A stretch of 32,630 bases of DNA from Anaerolineae bacterium. Lineage in GTDB: Bacteria > Chloroflexota > Anaerolineae > Anaerolineales > Villigracilaceae. A program made the position numbers and the translations under genes. The notes beneath the pieces are model-generated. The model made no database searches. It was not told the origin of the DNA and saw nothing but the letters and a program-made list of their open reading frames with translations. Every line of letters begins with the position of its first letter. Position 1 is the first letter of the stretch. The DNA lies in NCBI GenBank assembly GCA_030123675.1, contig JASJYH010000022.1:1-32630 (forward strand), written 5' to 3'. This document shows positions 31,119 to 32,630 of the stretch, one piece after another.

Positions 31119-31506
31119 AAGCCAATCTTTGATCGACCAGGCGAAGGCAGCCCGCCGTAGCGCTTATGCGCCTTACTCGAAATATCTAGTTGGTGCGGCC
31201 CTGCGGACAAAATCTGGAAAAGTTTTCACCGGAGTCAACGTGGAAAACGCAGCCTTCCCAAGCAGCATGTGTGCCGAACGGAACGCTGTATTCAAGGCCG
31301 TTTCGGAAGGTGAACGCGAATTCGCATCGATTGCGGTGGTTACGAAAAACGGCGGTTCACCCTGCGGCGCCTGCCGCCAAGTGCTCTCCGAATTTGGGTT
31401 GGATACGATTGTGCTGATCGCTGATGAAGAAGGCAAATTGCTGCAGGAAACTACGGTTAATGATTTGTTGCCAGGCGCGTTTACACCTGATCATCTCCTA
31501 ACATAA
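31096..31506 (+). CDS. cdd: Cytidine deaminase
   Basis: This enzyme deaminates cytidine and deoxycytidine to uridine for pyrimidine salvage. It is 136 aa, in the range of the tetrameric short form. Zinc ligands and proton shuttle are C59 and E61 in SSMCAERNAVF and C90/C93 in GSPCGACRQVL. YAPYSKYLVGAAL and TGVNVENAAFP are conserved substrate-binding blocks. ATG at 31096 is chosen, overlapping the corC-type gene by 23 nt. An in-frame ATG at 31069 has no ribosome binding site and adds a Lys-rich extension. The stop TAA overlaps the recO ATG by one base, so the genes are co-translated. Confidence 0.95.
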   Translation: MTPLPKNESQSLIDQAKAARRSAYAPYSKYLVGAALRTKSGKVFTGVNVENAAFPSSMCAERNAVFKAVSEGEREFASIAVVTKNGGSPCGACRQVLSEFGLDTIVLIADEEGKLLQETTVNDLLPGAFTPDHLLT

Positions 31507-32288
31507 TGACCAGACTCCGATCTGTTCTTGATCAGGCTGTCGTGCTCCGTCATGCAGATTGGGGTGAAGCTGACCGAATTATCACGGTTTATACGCGTGA
31601 GCAGGGGCGGGTGCGTGCTATTGTCAAGGGGGCTCGCAAGATCCCTTCGCGCAAGGCTGGCCATCTGGAACCTTTCACACACGTCAAATTACAACTTGCG
31701 CGTGGTCGCAACCTTTCTATCGTCACCCAAGTAGAAACCATTGAGTCTTTTCTGCCATTGCGCGAATCACTGCTGATGACAGGCTATGCTTCTTACGTGG
31801 TCGAGCTGCTCGACCGCTTTGTTTATGAAAACGAAGGCGCCAACCCCACTCTCTTTCAACTTCTTGTTGACACGCTCAAGCGCCTGGCCAAAAACGAGCA
31901 TGCCTGGCTGGTCGTCCGCTATTACGAGATGCGCCTGCTTGATTTTCTAGGGTTTCGCCCACAGTTATTTGAATGTGCCAATTGTGGGCAGGAGATCCAG
32001 GCTGAAGACCAGTTCTTTTCATTCTTATTGGGCGGTGTGATTTGTCTCCGCTGTGGGAAAGGCTTGCCGAATCTGACAGGTATTTCCGTTGACGGGTTGA
32101 GATACCTACGGCACTTTCAACGCTATAGTTATGCAGAATCGAAACGGGCGCAACCTACTTCTGAAGTTCAGAATGAAGTCGAAACACTGATGCAGGGCTA
32201 TTTCACCTACTTATTAGAACGTGAGTTGAATTCTCCAGGTTTCTTGCGGACTGTCAGGCAATCGGCGGCTTCCCCAAATTCAAAGTAA
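31506..32288 (+). CDS. recO: DNA repair protein RecO
   Basis: RecO loads RecA onto SSB-coated DNA with RecR in gap repair. The 260-aa protein has the N-terminal OB fold (AVVLRHADWGEADRIITVYT, then GRVRAIVKGARK), the helical middle with YVVELLDRF, and the zinc finger C157-x2-C160 ... C180-x2-C183 (CANCG ... CLRCG) seen in many RecO proteins. The ATG overlaps the cdd stop by one base (TAATG). The four-gene run glmU-corC-cdd-recO is tightly overlapping and must be one transcript. A new ribosome binding site begins the next gene 37 bp downstream. Confidence 0.95.
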   Translation: MTRLRSVLDQAVVLRHADWGEADRIITVYTREQGRVRAIVKGARKIPSRKAGHLEPFTHVKLQLARGRNLSIVTQVETIESFLPLRESLLMTGYASYVVELLDRFVYENEGANPTLFQLLVDTLKRLAKNEHAWLVVRYYEMRLLDFLGFRPQLFECANCGQEIQAEDQFFSFLLGGVICLRCGKGLPNLTGISVDGLRYLRHFQRYSYAESKRAQPTSEVQNEVETLMQGYFTYLLERELNSPGFLRTVRQSAASPNSK

Positions 32289-32325
32289 ATCCATAATATC
32301 AACCAAATATAGGAAGGGATATAAG

Positions 32326-32630
32326 ATGACACGCAAAATTCTCAGCGGAATAGTGATTGCTCTTGCTGCAATTTTTCTCATATTAAGCCTGGTCGGGGTC
32401 GGGGCAATATGGTTTTACAATCAGCCATTGACCGACGATTCCCTTGCCAAAATAAGCGAAATCGATTTTGAGCTGGCGCAAGCGGGTGCGGCCTTACAAA
32501 GTGCTGAAGATGAGTTGGAACGTGCATTGCGGATTGTTGAATCGGCCGAGGGTGCGTTGGAAGCGCTCACTGAGCAAACAGCCATGGCAAAGGAATTTCT
32601 GGATTCGGTGCTGGACGTGCTGGATGAAAC
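32326..32630 (+). CDS. Membrane-anchored coiled-coil protein, truncated by the window end
   Basis: The family is not recognised. ATG at 32326 has AGGAAGG about 8 nt upstream. The visible 101 codons encode MTRKILSG, then a hydrophobic span near 9-31 (IVIALAAIFLILSLVGVGAIW). A long acidic, Ala/Glu/Leu-rich helix follows (DDSLAKISEIDFELAQAG, ALQSAEDELERAL, SAEGALEAL) that reads as coiled coil. The topology suggests one membrane anchor and an exported or cytoplasmic coiled-coil domain. It continues past 32630. It follows recO closely on the same strand and may belong to the same operon. Confidence 0.75.
   Translation, partial: MTRKILSGIVIALAAIFLILSLVGVGAIWFYNQPLTDDSLAKISEIDFELAQAGAALQSAEDELERALRIVESAEGALEALTEQTAMAKEFLDSVLDVLDE

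Noticed and set aside
1-32630. CRISPR arrays, phage genes or defence islands
   Set aside because: No regularly spaced short repeats and no cas, integrase, capsid or restriction genes are visible. The AbiEii-like pair is the only defence-like hint.

Overview
The window is a piece of a bacterial chromosome made mostly of housekeeping genes with short accessory gaps. Protein style suggests the phylum Chloroflexota, class Anaerolineae: a split P-protein glycine cleavage system, family-5 peptide-binding lipoproteins with Thr/Pro-rich linkers, a response regulator carrying a Roadblock-like domain, and a glmU-corC-cdd-recO block. This placement is inference from memory of the families, because no search could be run. 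No rRNA, CRISPR array, phage or transposase gene was seen.

Positions 1-4900 lie mostly on the minus strand. A glycine-riboswitch operon (gcvH, gcvPA, gcvPB) has a readable promoter, a tandem aptamer and a terminator. Two small membrane-protein genes lie upstream. fmt follows on the plus strand and looks leaderless. A bidirectional hairpin then separates it from a small secreted Gly-rich protein. Positions 6600-8492 hold a DEAD-box RNA helicase behind a hairpin-rich leader of about 190 nt.

Positions 8600-13500 are again on the minus strand. They hold a leaderless two-gene unit (70-aa protein plus AbiEii-like nucleotidyltransferase), an aminotransferase, a sugar-nucleotidyltransferase coupled to a small protein, and an aldo/keto reductase. 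The reductase is bracketed by two inverted copies of a MITE-like element, one with a perfect 9-bp target duplication. Two other repeat-like sequences lie in the same gaps. pcrA follows, and upstream of it sits what looks like the 5' stub of a lost mscL gene.

Positions 16761-27011 form a peptide/nickel-type ABC transporter cluster on the plus strand: two ATPases, a binding lipoprotein, two permeases, then a terminator, a doubtful small membrane ORF and two further divergent binding lipoproteins. One of these has an internal coiled-coil insert. Next come a REC-Roadblock-like response regulator, tRNA-Gln(UUG) and two terminators. A tightly overlapping glmU-corC-cdd-recO operon follows, and the window ends in a truncated membrane-anchored coiled-coil gene.

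The observations most worth following up are the matching leaderless promoters, the MITE pair with its target duplication, the mscL stub, the leader RNA of the DEAD-box gene, the small-protein/nucleotidyltransferase unit, the inverted repeat around the transporter promoter, and the coiled-coil binding protein.
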